Below are positions 8,218-16,186 of a DNA stretch of 35,255 nt, one piece after another. The DNA is taken from contig NZ_BLAY01000105.1 in NCBI RefSeq assembly GCF_020521235.1, positions 1 through 35,255 on the forward strand, in the 5' to 3' direction. The notes under the pieces were generated by a model. It saw only the letters and a list, made by a program, of their open reading frames with translations. It did no database searches and was not told where the DNA came from. Made by a program: the position numbers and the translations under genes. This stretch comes from Microseira wollei NIES-4236. Its GTDB lineage: Bacteria > Cyanobacteriota > Cyanobacteriia > Cyanobacteriales > Aerosakkonemataceae. The first letter of the stretch is position 1. Every line of letters begins with the position of its first letter.

Positions 8218-8598
8218 ATGCACGAAACCGACATGACAAAGGCGCTGGTGATAACCGTGAGAGATTGGTGGGAATCGCAACCAGAACGACCCAAAATTTC
8301 TCACGTTCACCTCACAGTTGGAAAATTTACTTGCGTCGAACCTGTGAGTTTGCAATTCGCCTTTGAAGTTCAGACGCGCGACACATTTTTACAAGGAGCA
8401 AAACTGGTAATTCGGGAAACCCCCTTAATTGCCTTCTGCCATTCTTGCCAACAAGAATATCGTCCAGAAATTGGCATACAATACGCTTGCCCAACCTGCA
8501 AATCCCCCATGGAAGATATACGCTCTGGACGAGAACTAAAAATAGACCGGATTGAATACCATTCTGATGCAATAGAATCCTATGCACCAAACCTTTGA
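8218..8598 (+). CDS. ghaA: HypA-family nickel chaperone for guanidine hydrolase
   Basis: 126 residues of the HypA/HybF family. It begins MHETDM, where Met1/His2 form the nickel site in HypA. It contains the zinc-binding pair CHSC (about 78-81) and CPTC (about 95-98). Length is close to standard HypA. It starts 16 bases after gdmH and overlaps the HypB-like gene by 17 bases, so the three are one translational unit. No hydrogenase genes are present; the known function of such linked HypA/HypB copies (GhaA/GhaB) is to load nickel into GdmH. Confidence 0.9.
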   Translation: MHETDMTKALVITVRDWWESQPERPKISHVHLTVGKFTCVEPVSLQFAFEVQTRDTFLQGAKLVIRETPLIAFCHSCQQEYRPEIGIQYACPTCKSPMEDIRSGRELKIDRIEYHSDAIESYAPNL

Positions 8599-9286
8599 CG
8601 CAGCATTAGAAATCAATTTGCTCCACGCCAATCAAGCAGGCGCAGATCATAACCGCGCTCACTTTGATGAATGGGGCATCACCTGTTTAAACATCATGAG
8701 CAGTCCAGGTGCGGGTAAAACCGTTTTACTAGAACGCACCCTAGCGGCACTCAACAACCAATTAAAAATTGCCGTAATAGAAGGCGATATGACCACCGAA
8801 TTGGATGCCGATCGCCTGCGGCAATACAACGTTCCAGTAATCGCAATAAACACCGGACGTTCCTGCCACTTAGATTCCAAAATGGTCGCCGGAGGAATTC
8901 ACCAATTCGCCCACCAATACAACCCATCAGACTTCGATTTAGTCTTAGTAGAAAACGTCGGCAATCTAGTTTGTCCCGCCGAATTTGAAGTCGGCGAACA
9001 TGCCAAAGTCGCCCTCTTAAGCATTACCGAAGGAGAAGACAAACCCCTGAAATATCCAGTCATGTTTCAACAAGCAGATTGCTTATTAATTACCAAAATG
9101 GACTTAGCACCCCATTTAGATATCGACGTAAATCGCATGATCGCCAACGTCCGCCAAATGAATCCAGATTGCACCATCATTCCAATTTCTGCCAAAACAA
9201 GACAAGGACTAGAAACATGGTTTGACTGGTTGCATTTCCAGATTAATCAAACATCAACCACACCCCACCAACTAACCCTTGTCTAG
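8582..9286 (+). CDS. ghaB: HypB-family nickel GTPase for guanidine hydrolase
   Basis: 234 residues of the SIMIBI-class GTPase HypB. The P-loop is SSPGAGKT (40-47). The metal-site residues of the HypB G domain are Cys95-His96 (in SCHLD) and Cys131 (in NVGNLVCP). The N-terminal Cys-rich nickel site of E. coli HypB is absent, as in many HypB proteins. It overlaps ghaA by 17 bases. It would hydrolyse GTP to drive nickel delivery, with GhaA, into GdmH. The downstream gap of about 215 bases carries a 25-bp direct repeat. Confidence 0.91.
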   Translation: MHQTFDAALEINLLHANQAGADHNRAHFDEWGITCLNIMSSPGAGKTVLLERTLAALNNQLKIAVIEGDMTTELDADRLRQYNVPVIAINTGRSCHLDSKMVAGGIHQFAHQYNPSDFDLVLVENVGNLVCPAEFEVGEHAKVALLSITEGEDKPLKYPVMFQQADCLLITKMDLAPHLDIDVNRMIANVRQMNPDCTIIPISAKTRQGLETWFDWLHFQINQTSTTPHQLTLV

Positions 9287-9302
9287 TATTAACGTAGGGT
9301 GC

Positions 9303-9364
9303 GTAAGCGGCGGAGTACGGCACCGCAAGTCTTGATGTAGTAAGCGGCGGAGTACGGCACCGCA
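9303..9364. repeat. 25-bp direct repeat in the ghaB-importer gap
   Basis: GTAAGCGGCGGAGTACGGCA plus CCGCA occurs at 9303-9327 and again at 9340-9364, 12 bases apart. The unit resembles short dispersed cyanobacterial repeats of the 'gtagtaagcggcgg' kind. A small palindrome (AAGGACTAAAGTCCTT, near 9467) follows before the lipoprotein gene. No promoter for the transporter genes could be fixed. Confidence 0.8.
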
Positions 9365-9501
9365 GGACTACTCCCTTCCCGGTAGAAGATTTTCTACTTC
9401 TTCCTTCTTCTTCCTTCGTGTCCTTTGCGTCTTCGCGGTTCAATAATACGAATTCTTCAAACGGGAAAGGACTAAAGTCCTTACTACAAACAAACAAACA
9501 T

Positions 9502-10551
9502 ATGAAACACCGCTCCTTCCTCACCTACTGCATACTCTTTCTCATCACCTTATCCCTCGCCGTCGGTTGCGTTAACCCCGCCACCTACATCAAAACCACA
9601 ACAGAAACCGATACAACTTCTTCATCCACTGCCGGTGCAGTTCGTTTAGGATTTAGTGCATGGCCCGGTTGGTTTCCCTGGCAAGTTACCCAAGAACAAA
9701 AAATATTTGAAGCCAACAAAGTTGCAGTAGATTTAAAATGGTTTGATGGCTATCTAGAATCTATCAGTACCTTGACAGCCGGACAAATAGATGCTAACAG
9801 CCAAACCTTAGGCGATACAGTAAATTCCATCTCCGGTGGCGCGGATAAAGTAATAGTATTAGTCAACGACTACTCCACCGGCAACGACAAAATAATTGTC
9901 CGAGAAGGCATCAATTCCATTGCCGACTTAAAAGGCAAAAAAGTTGCCGCCGAAGAAGGCACAGTCGATCACTTTCTATTACTACTAGGACTAAAACAAG
10001 CCGGTTTATCGCCAAAAGATATTCAATTAGTACCCCTAGAAACAGGGAAAGCCGCCGCCGCCTTTGTAGCAGGAAAAGTCGATGCAACCGCAGTATTTGC
10101 CCCATTTACAACCCAAGCATTAAAGCTTTCTGGCAGCAAAGAACTCTTCAGTTCTAGAGATTTTCCCGGTGCAATTTCAGATCATTTAGTCTGCACGCGC
10201 AAATTTGTAGAACAAAACCCCGATAAAGTGCAAGCCGTTGTAAATTCCTGGTTCGCCACACTGGACTTTATCCAAGCAAATCAAGAACAAGCATATAGCA
10301 TTATGGCGCAACGGGCAGGCGTCAGCGTGGAAGAATACAAACAATATGCTAACGGAACTAAAATATTGACCATCGAGGAAAACTTGAAAGCCTTTCAACC
10401 GGGTAATGATATGAACTCGTTACAATTTGCCGCCCAAGAAATGAGTAAATTCCTTAAAGAAGTAGGTTTAGCTAAAACCCAACCAGATCTTAGCAAGTTA
10501 TTTGACGCTCGCTTCGTAAAAGCCTACGCCGAAAAAGCCAAAAAATCTTAA
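9502..10551 (+). CDS. ABC importer substrate-binding lipoprotein, NitT/TauT family (probable guanidine)
   Basis: 349 residues from the ATG at 9502. An upstream in-frame start at 9418 would put 28 non-signal residues before the leader and is rejected. The leader ends in a lipobox LAVGC, with Cys23 as the lipidated residue. A Thr/Ser-rich linker precedes a NMT1/THI5-like periplasmic-binding fold (VRLGFSAWPGWFPW, then GYLESISTLTAGQIDANSQTLGD, and DLKGKKVAAEEGTVDHFLL). This family carries small amines, sulfonates, nitrate or similar solutes. With gdmH, ghaAB and the riboswitch upstream, as in Synechocystis sll1077-sll1082, guanidinium is the likely ligand. The aromatic, Trp-rich N-terminal stretch would suit a cation. 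Ligand identity is inferred. Confidence 0.88.
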   Translation: MKHRSFLTYCILFLITLSLAVGCVNPATYIKTTTETDTTSSSTAGAVRLGFSAWPGWFPWQVTQEQKIFEANKVAVDLKWFDGYLESISTLTAGQIDANSQTLGDTVNSISGGADKVIVLVNDYSTGNDKIIVREGINSIADLKGKKVAAEEGTVDHFLLLLGLKQAGLSPKDIQLVPLETGKAAAAFVAGKVDATAVFAPFTTQALKLSGSKELFSSRDFPGAISDHLVCTRKFVEQNPDKVQAVVNSWFATLDFIQANQEQAYSIMAQRAGVSVEEYKQYANGTKILTIEENLKAFQPGNDMNSLQFAAQEMSKFLKEVGLAKTQPDLSKLFDARFVKAYAEKAKKS

Positions 10552-10587
10552 ACTGACATCAATTAACAATTAGCAATTAGCAAAATC

Positions 10588-11439
10588 ATGAACGACAGCT
10601 TTAACCCTCGCTCAATTCAATCGCTGATTAAACCTAAAACAATTCGCCCAACCGTTTTCTGGCGACTGGCGGAAGATATTCCCAAACCCCTCAATACCGC
10701 TTTGATAATAACATCGATTGCCTTGCCGCTGCTGGTGTGGTGGCTAGTAACAACTTTCGGCAACGTAGACCCCAAATTTTTACCCTCACCAGGTAAAGTT
10801 ATGGAAGCATTTGAGCGATTGTGGCAGACTCGCGAACTCCTAAAAGATACGGTAGCGAGTCTATGGCGAGTGGGGGTTGGGTTCTTTTTTGCCGCAGTTT
10901 TTTCGATTCCAGTTGGTATCTTGATGGGCAGTTTTCCCAGCATTCGCGCCTTGCTGGAACCGCTGTTTGGCTTAATGCGCTACATGCCTGCTCCTGCCTT
11001 CATCCCCCTACTAATTTTATATTTGGGCATTGGCGAAGAACCTAAAATTACGCTGATATTTATCGGGGTGTTTTTCTTCAACGCTTTGATGGTGATGGAT
11101 ACGGTAAAGTTCGTCCCCAAAGACTTGATTGAAGCTACGTATATTTTGGGTGGAAATCGCTGGGAAACCCTAACTCAGGTAATTTTCCCCCATGTCTTGC
11201 CAGGAATTATTGATGCTTGCCGGATCAACCTCGCCGCTGCATGGCAATTAGTAATTGTTTCAGAACTAATCGCCGCAACGGAAGGTTTAGGTCGTCGGAT
11301 TAGCGTGGCAGGTCGATTTCTTAGAACCGATGAAATTTTTGTCGGTTTGATTGTCATCGGTGCAATCGGATTGGCATTTGATTTGTTATTTCAATACTTG
11401 CTCAGGGTTTCTTGTAAGTGGGCAAGTCAACAACGATAA
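10588..11439 (+). CDS. ABC importer permease, SsuC/TauC type
   Basis: 283 residues with about six membrane segments, starting around residue 38 (ALIITSIALPLLVWWLV). The cytoplasmic EAA loop, which docks the ATPase, is visible as EATYILGGNRWETLTQVIFPHVLPGI near 195-220. The gene starts 36 bases after the lipoprotein gene; that gap contains AATTAGCAATTAGCA, a heptamer-repeat fragment. It belongs to the same importer as the flanking genes. The ATPase gene is about 200 bases downstream, separated by a MITE-like element. Confidence 0.9.
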   Translation: MNDSFNPRSIQSLIKPKTIRPTVFWRLAEDIPKPLNTALIITSIALPLLVWWLVTTFGNVDPKFLPSPGKVMEAFERLWQTRELLKDTVASLWRVGVGFFFAAVFSIPVGILMGSFPSIRALLEPLFGLMRYMPAPAFIPLLILYLGIGEEPKITLIFIGVFFFNALMVMDTVKFVPKDLIEATYILGGNRWETLTQVIFPHVLPGIIDACRINLAAAWQLVIVSELIAATEGLGRRISVAGRFLRTDEIFVGLIVIGAIGLAFDLLFQYLLRVSCKWASQQR

Positions 11440-11449
11440 ACCCTGACAA

Positions 11450-11589
11450 TTAACGCAAGTTGCTAGTTATAAACAAGGGCGGTGCAAGCTGGCAAGCTTG
11501 CTAATTGCTAATCTTGGATTTTTACTGATTGAGCCATTAGCCATTAGCCATTAGCCTCTCTGAGAGAGATAACTAGCAACTTGAGTTAA
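11450..11589. mobile_element. 140-bp MITE-like element between permease and ATPase genes (copy A)
   Basis: The ends TTAACGCAAGTTGCTAGTTA(T) (11450-11470) and the inverse at 11569-11589 match at 20 of 21 positions. The interior holds heptamer arrays (GCTAATT, CCATTAG) around an 'atcttggatttttac' core. A sister copy with the same ends is at 12476-12613, and a third element with a like interior but different ends is at 20491-20627. TTAA flanks both sides and may be the target duplication. It interrupts an otherwise continuous importer operon. Confidence 0.8.
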
Positions 11590-11615
11590 TTACCAATTAC
11601 CAATTACCAATTACC
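11588..11615. repeat. Heptamer tandem repeat (AATTACC)4
   Basis: Four exact copies of AATTACC follow the element at 11450-11589 and end 20 bases before the ATPase start. It is an STRR-type heptanucleotide repeat as known from cyanobacteria. Only ACGGAG and a few bases remain between it and the ATG, so the ribosome site is intact. Confidence 0.85.
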
Positions 11616-11635
11616 AAAATACGGAGATTTAACCA

Positions 11636-12409
11636 ATGTTTCTGCAAATCACTAACCTGCACAAGCACTTTGAAACAAAGCAAGGAACGTTAGTCGTCCT
11701 GAAAGACATTAACATGGCGATCGCCCAAGGTGAATTTATCTGTGCGGTAGGTGCATCGGGTTCGGGTAAATCTACCCTACTGCGGCAAATTGCTGGACTT
11801 GATAGCCCTACAATTGGAGAAGTTAAAATTGATGGCAAGCGCATCACCGCACCCGGTCCAGATCGGGGGATGGTGTTCCAGGATTACACGCTTTTCCCTT
11901 GGATGACGGTGCAGGAAAATACCGAATTTGGACTCAAACTTCAAGGCGTACCGAAGAAAGAACGGCGCGAACAAGCGAGTTACTATTTGAGCGTGGTGGG
12001 ATTGTCGCAATTTGCTAAATATTTGCCGAAGGAATTATCGGGGGGGATGAAACAAAGGGTGGCGATCGCGCGCGCCCTAGCTTCGGAACCGAAAGTATTA
12101 TTAATGGACGAACCTTTCGGTGCATTAGACATTCACACCAAAGAATCGATGCACGAATTTATGCTCGAGCTTTGGCAGCGCACCAATATTACCGTATTCA
12201 TGATTACCCATGATGTGGAAGAAGCCGTATTTCTTTCCAATCGAATTTATGCCTTGAGTGCGCGTCCTGGTACGGTAAGGAAAGAAATTCCGATTAATTT
12301 ACCCTCACGCACCCACACCGTTAAACGTCAATCAGTCTTCCACGACTATCGCGATGAACTGATGGAATTGCTGCGGAGACAAGGACAAGAAGCTGTTGCA
12401 GCTGCTTGA
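11636..12409 (+). CDS. ABC importer ATPase, NitT/TauT family
   Basis: 257 residues with all ATPase motifs: Walker A GASGSGKST (39-47), Q-loop VFQDYTLFPW, signature LSGGMKQRVAIARAL, Walker B VLLMDEPFGALD and the switch His in ITHDVEEAV. This arrangement is that of SsuB/TauB/NrtD-like ATPases. CGGAG lies about ten bases before the ATG. It completes the importer with the lipoprotein and permease genes upstream. With a repeat-filled 200-base gap, it may be less tightly coupled to the operon than the other genes. A weak hairpin (TTCCCT/AGGGAA, 12432-12453) follows. Confidence 0.92.
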   Translation: MFLQITNLHKHFETKQGTLVVLKDINMAIAQGEFICAVGASGSGKSTLLRQIAGLDSPTIGEVKIDGKRITAPGPDRGMVFQDYTLFPWMTVQENTEFGLKLQGVPKKERREQASYYLSVVGLSQFAKYLPKELSGGMKQRVAIARALASEPKVLLMDEPFGALDIHTKESMHEFMLELWQRTNITVFMITHDVEEAVFLSNRIYALSARPGTVRKEIPINLPSRTHTVKRQSVFHDYRDELMELLRRQGQEAVAAA

Positions 12410-12475
12410 TTGCAATTTTAGATTTTTTGCCTTCCCTGGCAGCAGCTAGGGAACGATTCTAAAAAATCCCACTAT

Positions 12476-12613
12476 TTAACGCAAGTTGCTAGTTATAAAC
12501 TTTGGCGTTGCTAATTGCTAATTGCTAATTGCTAATCTTGGATTTTTACCAATCTCGCCATCAGCCATTAGCCATTAGCAGCTCTTCGAGAGATAACTAG
12601 CAACTTGAGTTAT
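12476..12613. mobile_element. About 137-bp MITE-like element after the guanidine operon (copy B)
   Basis: The terminal inverted repeats are those of copy A: TTAACGCAAGTTGCTAGTTA at 12476-12495 and the inverse ending near 12613. The interior has four GCTAATT heptamers, the 'cttggatttttac' core and CCATTAG heptamers. It ends 11 bases from the toxin stop codon. Copies A and B thus flank the ATPase gene in the same orientation, like a small composite unit. Confidence 0.8.
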
Positions 12614-12623
12614 TTAGTTAAAT

Positions 12624-12929
12624 TCAATCATCAGCATCGGTGAAAAGAGCTGACAAATCTCGATAGCCACTGACAACTCGAAAAATCTCTACGTCCTGTC
12701 CCATCGGCATATAGAGAATGAGATCGTTATCCATCGGGAGACTGGGTAGACCAGGTAAAATCTCGTCTCGTTTTCGTCCAATGTTTGGGAATTGAGCAAT
12801 TTTGGCAAATTTAGCGTCTAGTTTATTCAAAAAGCGATCGGCTTGATCGAGTCCCGATTGACGAGCGATATAGTCCGCAATTTCTTCAATGTCTTGAATT
12901 GCGGGTTCTGTGAGGCTTGCATTGTGCAG
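12624..12929 (-). CDS. parE: ParE/RelE-family toxin, start codon apparently lost
   Basis: The open frame immediately after the antitoxin encodes about 101 residues: HNASLTEPAIQDIEEIADYI at the N-terminus, then QADRFLNKLDAKF, PNIGRKRDE and the C-terminal strand pattern DLILYMP...VEIFRVVSGYRDLS typical of ParE. These toxins usually act on DNA gyrase. The first codon after the antitoxin TGA is CTG; the usual ATG (MHNAS-like) is missing, and the nearest ATG at 12931-12933 is in another frame. A TTG at 12828 would give only 68 residues. So the toxin is either weakly made from CTG or silenced. It is coupled to the parD-like gene. Confidence 0.75.
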   Translation of the reverse strand: MHNASLTEPAIQDIEEIADYIARQSGLDQADRFLNKLDAKFAKIAQFPNIGRKRDEILPGLPSLPMDNDLILYMPMGQDVEIFRVVSGYRDLSALFTDADD

Positions 12930-13196
12930 TCATGCTTCTGAGGCACCGTAGCGCGAACGCATCTTGGCGCGGATTTGTGCCATTGCAGTTGCACCATCTA
13001 CGACTTCACCGCGTTGGGATGCTTCCCAGCCAATAAGTGCTTCCTGTTGGAGTTCTTGCAGTCGTCCTTGATATATATCTTGTTGTTCTAGGAGTTTGAT
13101 GCCTGCAAGAATAACTTCGATCGCGTTATTGTATTTACCACTGGTGAGTTGGCGCTGCACAAGAGCTTCGACTTCAGGTGGCAGAACTATTTCCAT
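12930..13196 (-). CDS. parD: ParD-family antitoxin
   Basis: 88 residues from the ATG at 13194-13196 (MEIVLPPEVEALVQRQL). The N-terminus has the ribbon-helix-helix pattern (LPPEVEALVQRQLTSGKYNNAIEVILAGIKLL), followed by a toxin-binding tail (LQQEALIGWEASQRGEVVDG). A longer frame from 13298 runs into a GGGGCGGGTTT repeat and is less likely. It lies directly ahead of the ParE-like toxin frame, the normal antitoxin-first order. It should bind and neutralise the toxin and repress its own promoter. No good ribosome site is visible. Confidence 0.8.
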   Translation of the reverse strand: MEIVLPPEVEALVQRQLTSGKYNNAIEVILAGIKLLEQQDIYQGRLQELQQEALIGWEASQRGEVVDGATAMAQIRAKMRSRYGASEA

Positions 13197-13263
13197 AGCT
13201 TTGGGTGAGGGGGGTGTTGATTCTATTGTAGGCGATCGCACTTTGGTATACCCCACCAAGCGC

Positions 13264-13321
13264 GGGGCGGGTTTATTTGAATGGTTTGTTTTTGTCAAAG
13301 GTTATTGGTCAAACCCGCCCC
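13264..13321. repeat. GGGGCGGGTTT inverted repeat
   Basis: GGGGCGGGTTT (13264-13274) and AAACCCGCCCC (13311-13321) form an 11-bp stem around about 36 bases. 'Gtaggggcgggttt' repeats of this type are widespread between genes of filamentous cyanobacteria. It separates the toxin module from the NACHT gene. Confidence 0.7.
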
Positions 13322-13420
13322 TACAATACTTTGATCTGTAGTCCCTACCTCCCCAATGCGCCCCCATCCTCTCCACAACCTTGGCGGGGTGCTTACCCAT
13401 TTGCGTCGCCATTGCCCCAA

Positions 13421-13567
13421 ATGCCCAAACCTAGGGCTACAATTTCCGTAATTCCACAACCACAGCCAAAAGCTAGAGAAGATTTGATCGAAGCGGGTGC
13501 TATTCTTAGTTATTTGGAGGGAGAACTTTCACCCGAAGCGGAAGCAGCTTATGTCAACCAAAATTAA
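13421..13567 (+). CDS. Small ORF overlapping the NACHT gene start
   Basis: 48 residues from the ATG at 13421: a basic, Pro-rich stretch followed by an acidic segment (EDLIEAGAILSYLEGELSPEAEAAYVNQN). The end looks like a real helical protein tail. Its stop lies 17 bases inside the NACHT gene, allowing translational coupling. It could be a small regulator or the remains of a longer N-terminal part. I do not recognise a family. Confidence 0.35.
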   Translation: MPKPRATISVIPQPQPKAREDLIEAGAILSYLEGELSPEAEAAYVNQN

Positions 13568-14801
13568 TCGCCATCTAGTTAATAAGTTGCTAGAAGCTGT
13601 CAAGCGTGAGGTTAACCAAAGGCTAGAACAGTCATTGCACAATGCCGTGGCAATCGATTTGCGTAAAGAAAAACCACCGGAACTCTTGCCGAGACTTTGC
13701 GATCTTGAAGTTAAAATCGGCAATCGTCCCAATTTTTGGTTACCTCCAGACAAAAGCGTTACGAACGTTTTTGACGATTCACAGGGCAAGTTACTGATTT
13801 TGGGTTCGTTGGGAGGCGGGAAAACTACCGCTATGCTGGAACTTGCCCAAGATTTGATAAATCGCGCCCAAAACGACCCAGAACAACCGATTCCAGTTTT
13901 ATTTGACCTTTTATCTTGGAAAAAAAACCTCAGCCTCGCTGATTGGATCGTCGCTGAACTAAAGTCAAAATATGGCATCCAGGATAAAATTGGCAAGCAA
14001 CTGATACAGCAGCAAAAGTTACTGCCCCTACTCGATGGATTGGACGAACTGGAAGCAAGGCAGCGAGAATTATGTTTGCAAGCGATTAATCGGCTGCTGG
14101 TAGGAGAAAATCCAGTCAAGCATCTGGTTGTCTGCACTCCCCTAGAAGACTATAAGCGCTGCAAAACCCGGTTAAGATTGCAGGGAGCGGTCTATTTGCG
14201 ACCCTTGACGGATGCACAAATTAAAGCATATTTGGTCGCTGCAAGCAGTCTCCAGCTTTGGTACGCTATCGAGGACGATCCAAACTTGCTGGAATTGGCA
14301 AAAGCACCGCTGTTTTTGTGCATGATGACTTTAGCCTACGAGGAAATTTTAATTCACGCTTGGAAACGCCTCCCCTCTAAGGAAGAACGTCTTAAATATT
14401 TGTTAAATGCTTACCTTCGTTGGCTGCTAACGCGGAAAATTAAAAGTCGGTACTATCGCAAAGAACCGCGCCCCGAAGCAACTCGTCCTTGGTTGATTTT
14501 TTTAGCTAAAAGAATGAAAGAAGACAAGCAGGTAGAGTTTGCTATGTCGCAAATTTCCCCACAATGGTTACAGACTAATTCTCAAAAAAGCACGTACCGT
14601 CTCGGAATCGGTCTAACCTTGGGCGGTATTGCCGGAATGCGAGGTTTCATCCTTCGTTTCATCCTTTGGCGTAATGGTTATATCCCCTGGAATTATTCCC
14701 GTTTTTTGGGTTTAGCGACTGAAAGAAGATTTTTGCAAAAATTCGGCGATCGCTATCGTTTCACCCACGAATTGCTCAGAGAACATTTGGCTCAAATGTG
14801 A
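13551..14801 (+). CDS. NACHT-family NTPase with shortened C-terminal region
   Basis: 416 residues from the ATG at 13551. The NACHT features are clear: Walker A GSLGGGKTT (85-93), and LLPLLDGLDEL (158-168), the acidic Walker B with its second Asp. A helical domain follows, then a short hydrophobic patch (GIGLTLGGIAGMRGFILRFILW) and the conserved ending RNGYIPWNYSRFL...YRFTHELLREHLA. In the cyanobacterial family this ending normally follows a long Gly/Leu-rich multi-membrane segment; here only a stub remains, so an internal deletion is likely. Relatives are signalling or immune STAND NTPases, some antiphage; the role here is unproven. The start overlaps the small ORF upstream. Confidence 0.75.
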   Translation: MSTKINRHLVNKLLEAVKREVNQRLEQSLHNAVAIDLRKEKPPELLPRLCDLEVKIGNRPNFWLPPDKSVTNVFDDSQGKLLILGSLGGGKTTAMLELAQDLINRAQNDPEQPIPVLFDLLSWKKNLSLADWIVAELKSKYGIQDKIGKQLIQQQKLLPLLDGLDELEARQRELCLQAINRLLVGENPVKHLVVCTPLEDYKRCKTRLRLQGAVYLRPLTDAQIKAYLVAASSLQLWYAIEDDPNLLELAKAPLFLCMMTLAYEEILIHAWKRLPSKEERLKYLLNAYLRWLLTRKIKSRYYRKEPRPEATRPWLIFLAKRMKEDKQVEFAMSQISPQWLQTNSQKSTYRLGIGLTLGGIAGMRGFILRFILWRNGYIPWNYSRFLGLATERRFLQKFGDRYRFTHELLREHLAQM

Positions 14802-14802
14802 T

Positions 14803-14837
14803 GGTAATTGGTAATTGGTAATTGGTAATGGGTAATT
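14803..14837. repeat. Heptamer tandem repeat (GGTAATT)5
   Basis: Five GGTAATT units (the fourth ends in G) start one base after the NACHT stop codon and run to 14837, 26 bases before the GTPase start. STRR-type repeat, same building block in inverse sense as 11588-11615. Confidence 0.85.
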
Positions 14838-14863
14838 GCTTAGAAAAGATGGAGTAAAATGAA

Positions 14864-16096
14864 ATGGCAGAGCGGGATTTTTCGTTAGATGATATTTTAA
14901 CTAAAATAAGCGAAGCGTATAAAAATGCGTCAACTAAAGTAGGGCAGTGTAATGTTTTGGTAATCGGGAAAACGGGGGTGGGAAAAAGTACGCTGATTAA
15001 CGCCGTGTTTCGCGTTCGCGCAGCGTCTTTGCAGGAGAATCGCTTGGCAGAAACCGGCGTCGGCAGACCGATTACCCAAGGCATCAGGCAATATACAAAA
15101 GAAAATTGCCCGATTACCGTATACGATACCCCCGGACTCGAACTCGATGCCGCACAAATTCAACAGGTCCAGCTAGAAATTGCCGAATTAATTGAAGATA
15201 AAAGACTGCTGCCGGTTAAAGAACACATTCACGTTGTTTGGTATTGTATCAACCACGAAGCGCACCGTTTTGAAGACATCGAGGAAGATTGGATTAAAAC
15301 GCTTTACCTCAAAGAAGTTCCGGTAATTCTCATCCTGACTCAAGCTATCTCCGTCGATCAGGAAGAACGCAGCGATTTTATATTATTCTTATAAAAGAAG
15401 AATCTCCCCGTTAGTTATGTGATTCCAGTCTTAGCCGAATCTAAACGGGTGGGCAGATATCCAGTAGAAAGTTACGGGTTAAAACGCTTAGTAGAGGCAA
15501 CTTTTGAACTCCTGCCGGAGGTGGCAAGAAAAGCCTTTGTTAAAGAACAAATGGCGAGTATTAATTTAAAAGCAGAAGCCGCTTTTAAATATGTTACCGG
15601 ATATGTTGCCAGTTCCGCATTGGTGGGGGCAGCACCGATTCCCTTTGCCGATTCGTTGATTTTAGTACCAATGCAGACAACCATGCTGGCACATATCAGC
15701 GTTATCTTTGGAATGCCGTTTGAGCAAGCATTTATCAGTACGATATTATCTGCCATTTTTGGCACGGGCGGGGTAACCGCATCCGGCAGATTTATTGTGA
15801 CCAATTTAATCAAAATGGTACCGGGTGCAGGTACGGTAATAGGGGGAGCTAATCTCCTTCGGAGACGCTTCGCGAACGCAGCATCCACCGCCGCCACCTT
15901 AACCCTAGCACTCGGATTAGCTTATATCGAACTCCTCAAAAGATACATGAAAGCTAAAATCCACGGGGAAACAATATCCTTATCCGACTTAACGAGAATT
16001 TTTATTGACTTGTACAAAGGTTATATGCGAACAGGTTCCAGAACGCTCAAACAAGAAGACACCGCCCCCCCTCCCCGCGAAATTAATATAGAATAA
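14864..16096 (+). pseudogene. DUF697-type dynamin-like GTPase interrupted by an in-frame TAA
   Basis: One reading frame from 14864 to 16096 encodes a 410-position protein broken by a single TAA at 15392-15394. The first part is a GTPase: P-loop GKTGVGKST (35-43), DTPGLEL, and ILILTQ at the G4 position. The second part, after KKNLPVSYVIPVLAESKRVG, is a DUF697-like membrane region (ASSALVGAAPIPFADSLILVP) typical of these GTPases. Both halves are intact and in the same frame, so this is a point nonsense mutation, not an indel. A GTG at 15419 could restart the second half. Two short repeat-derived insertions also appear in frame (RVRAASLQEN near residue 50; LRRRFAN in the second half). Products may be two separate pieces. 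Confidence 0.8.
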
Positions 16097-16186
16097 GTGT
16101 CCGCAAAGCGGTAAAATAATCCCTGGACGGGTACTGGCTATCTCTACCAATCGCCCGTTAATAGAATTAAGCAGATCCCAGATACG

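Noticed and set aside
8218-9286. Hydrogenase maturation genes hypA/hypB
   Set aside because: No hydrogenase or other hyp genes are present; the operon context indicates nickel loading of GdmH.
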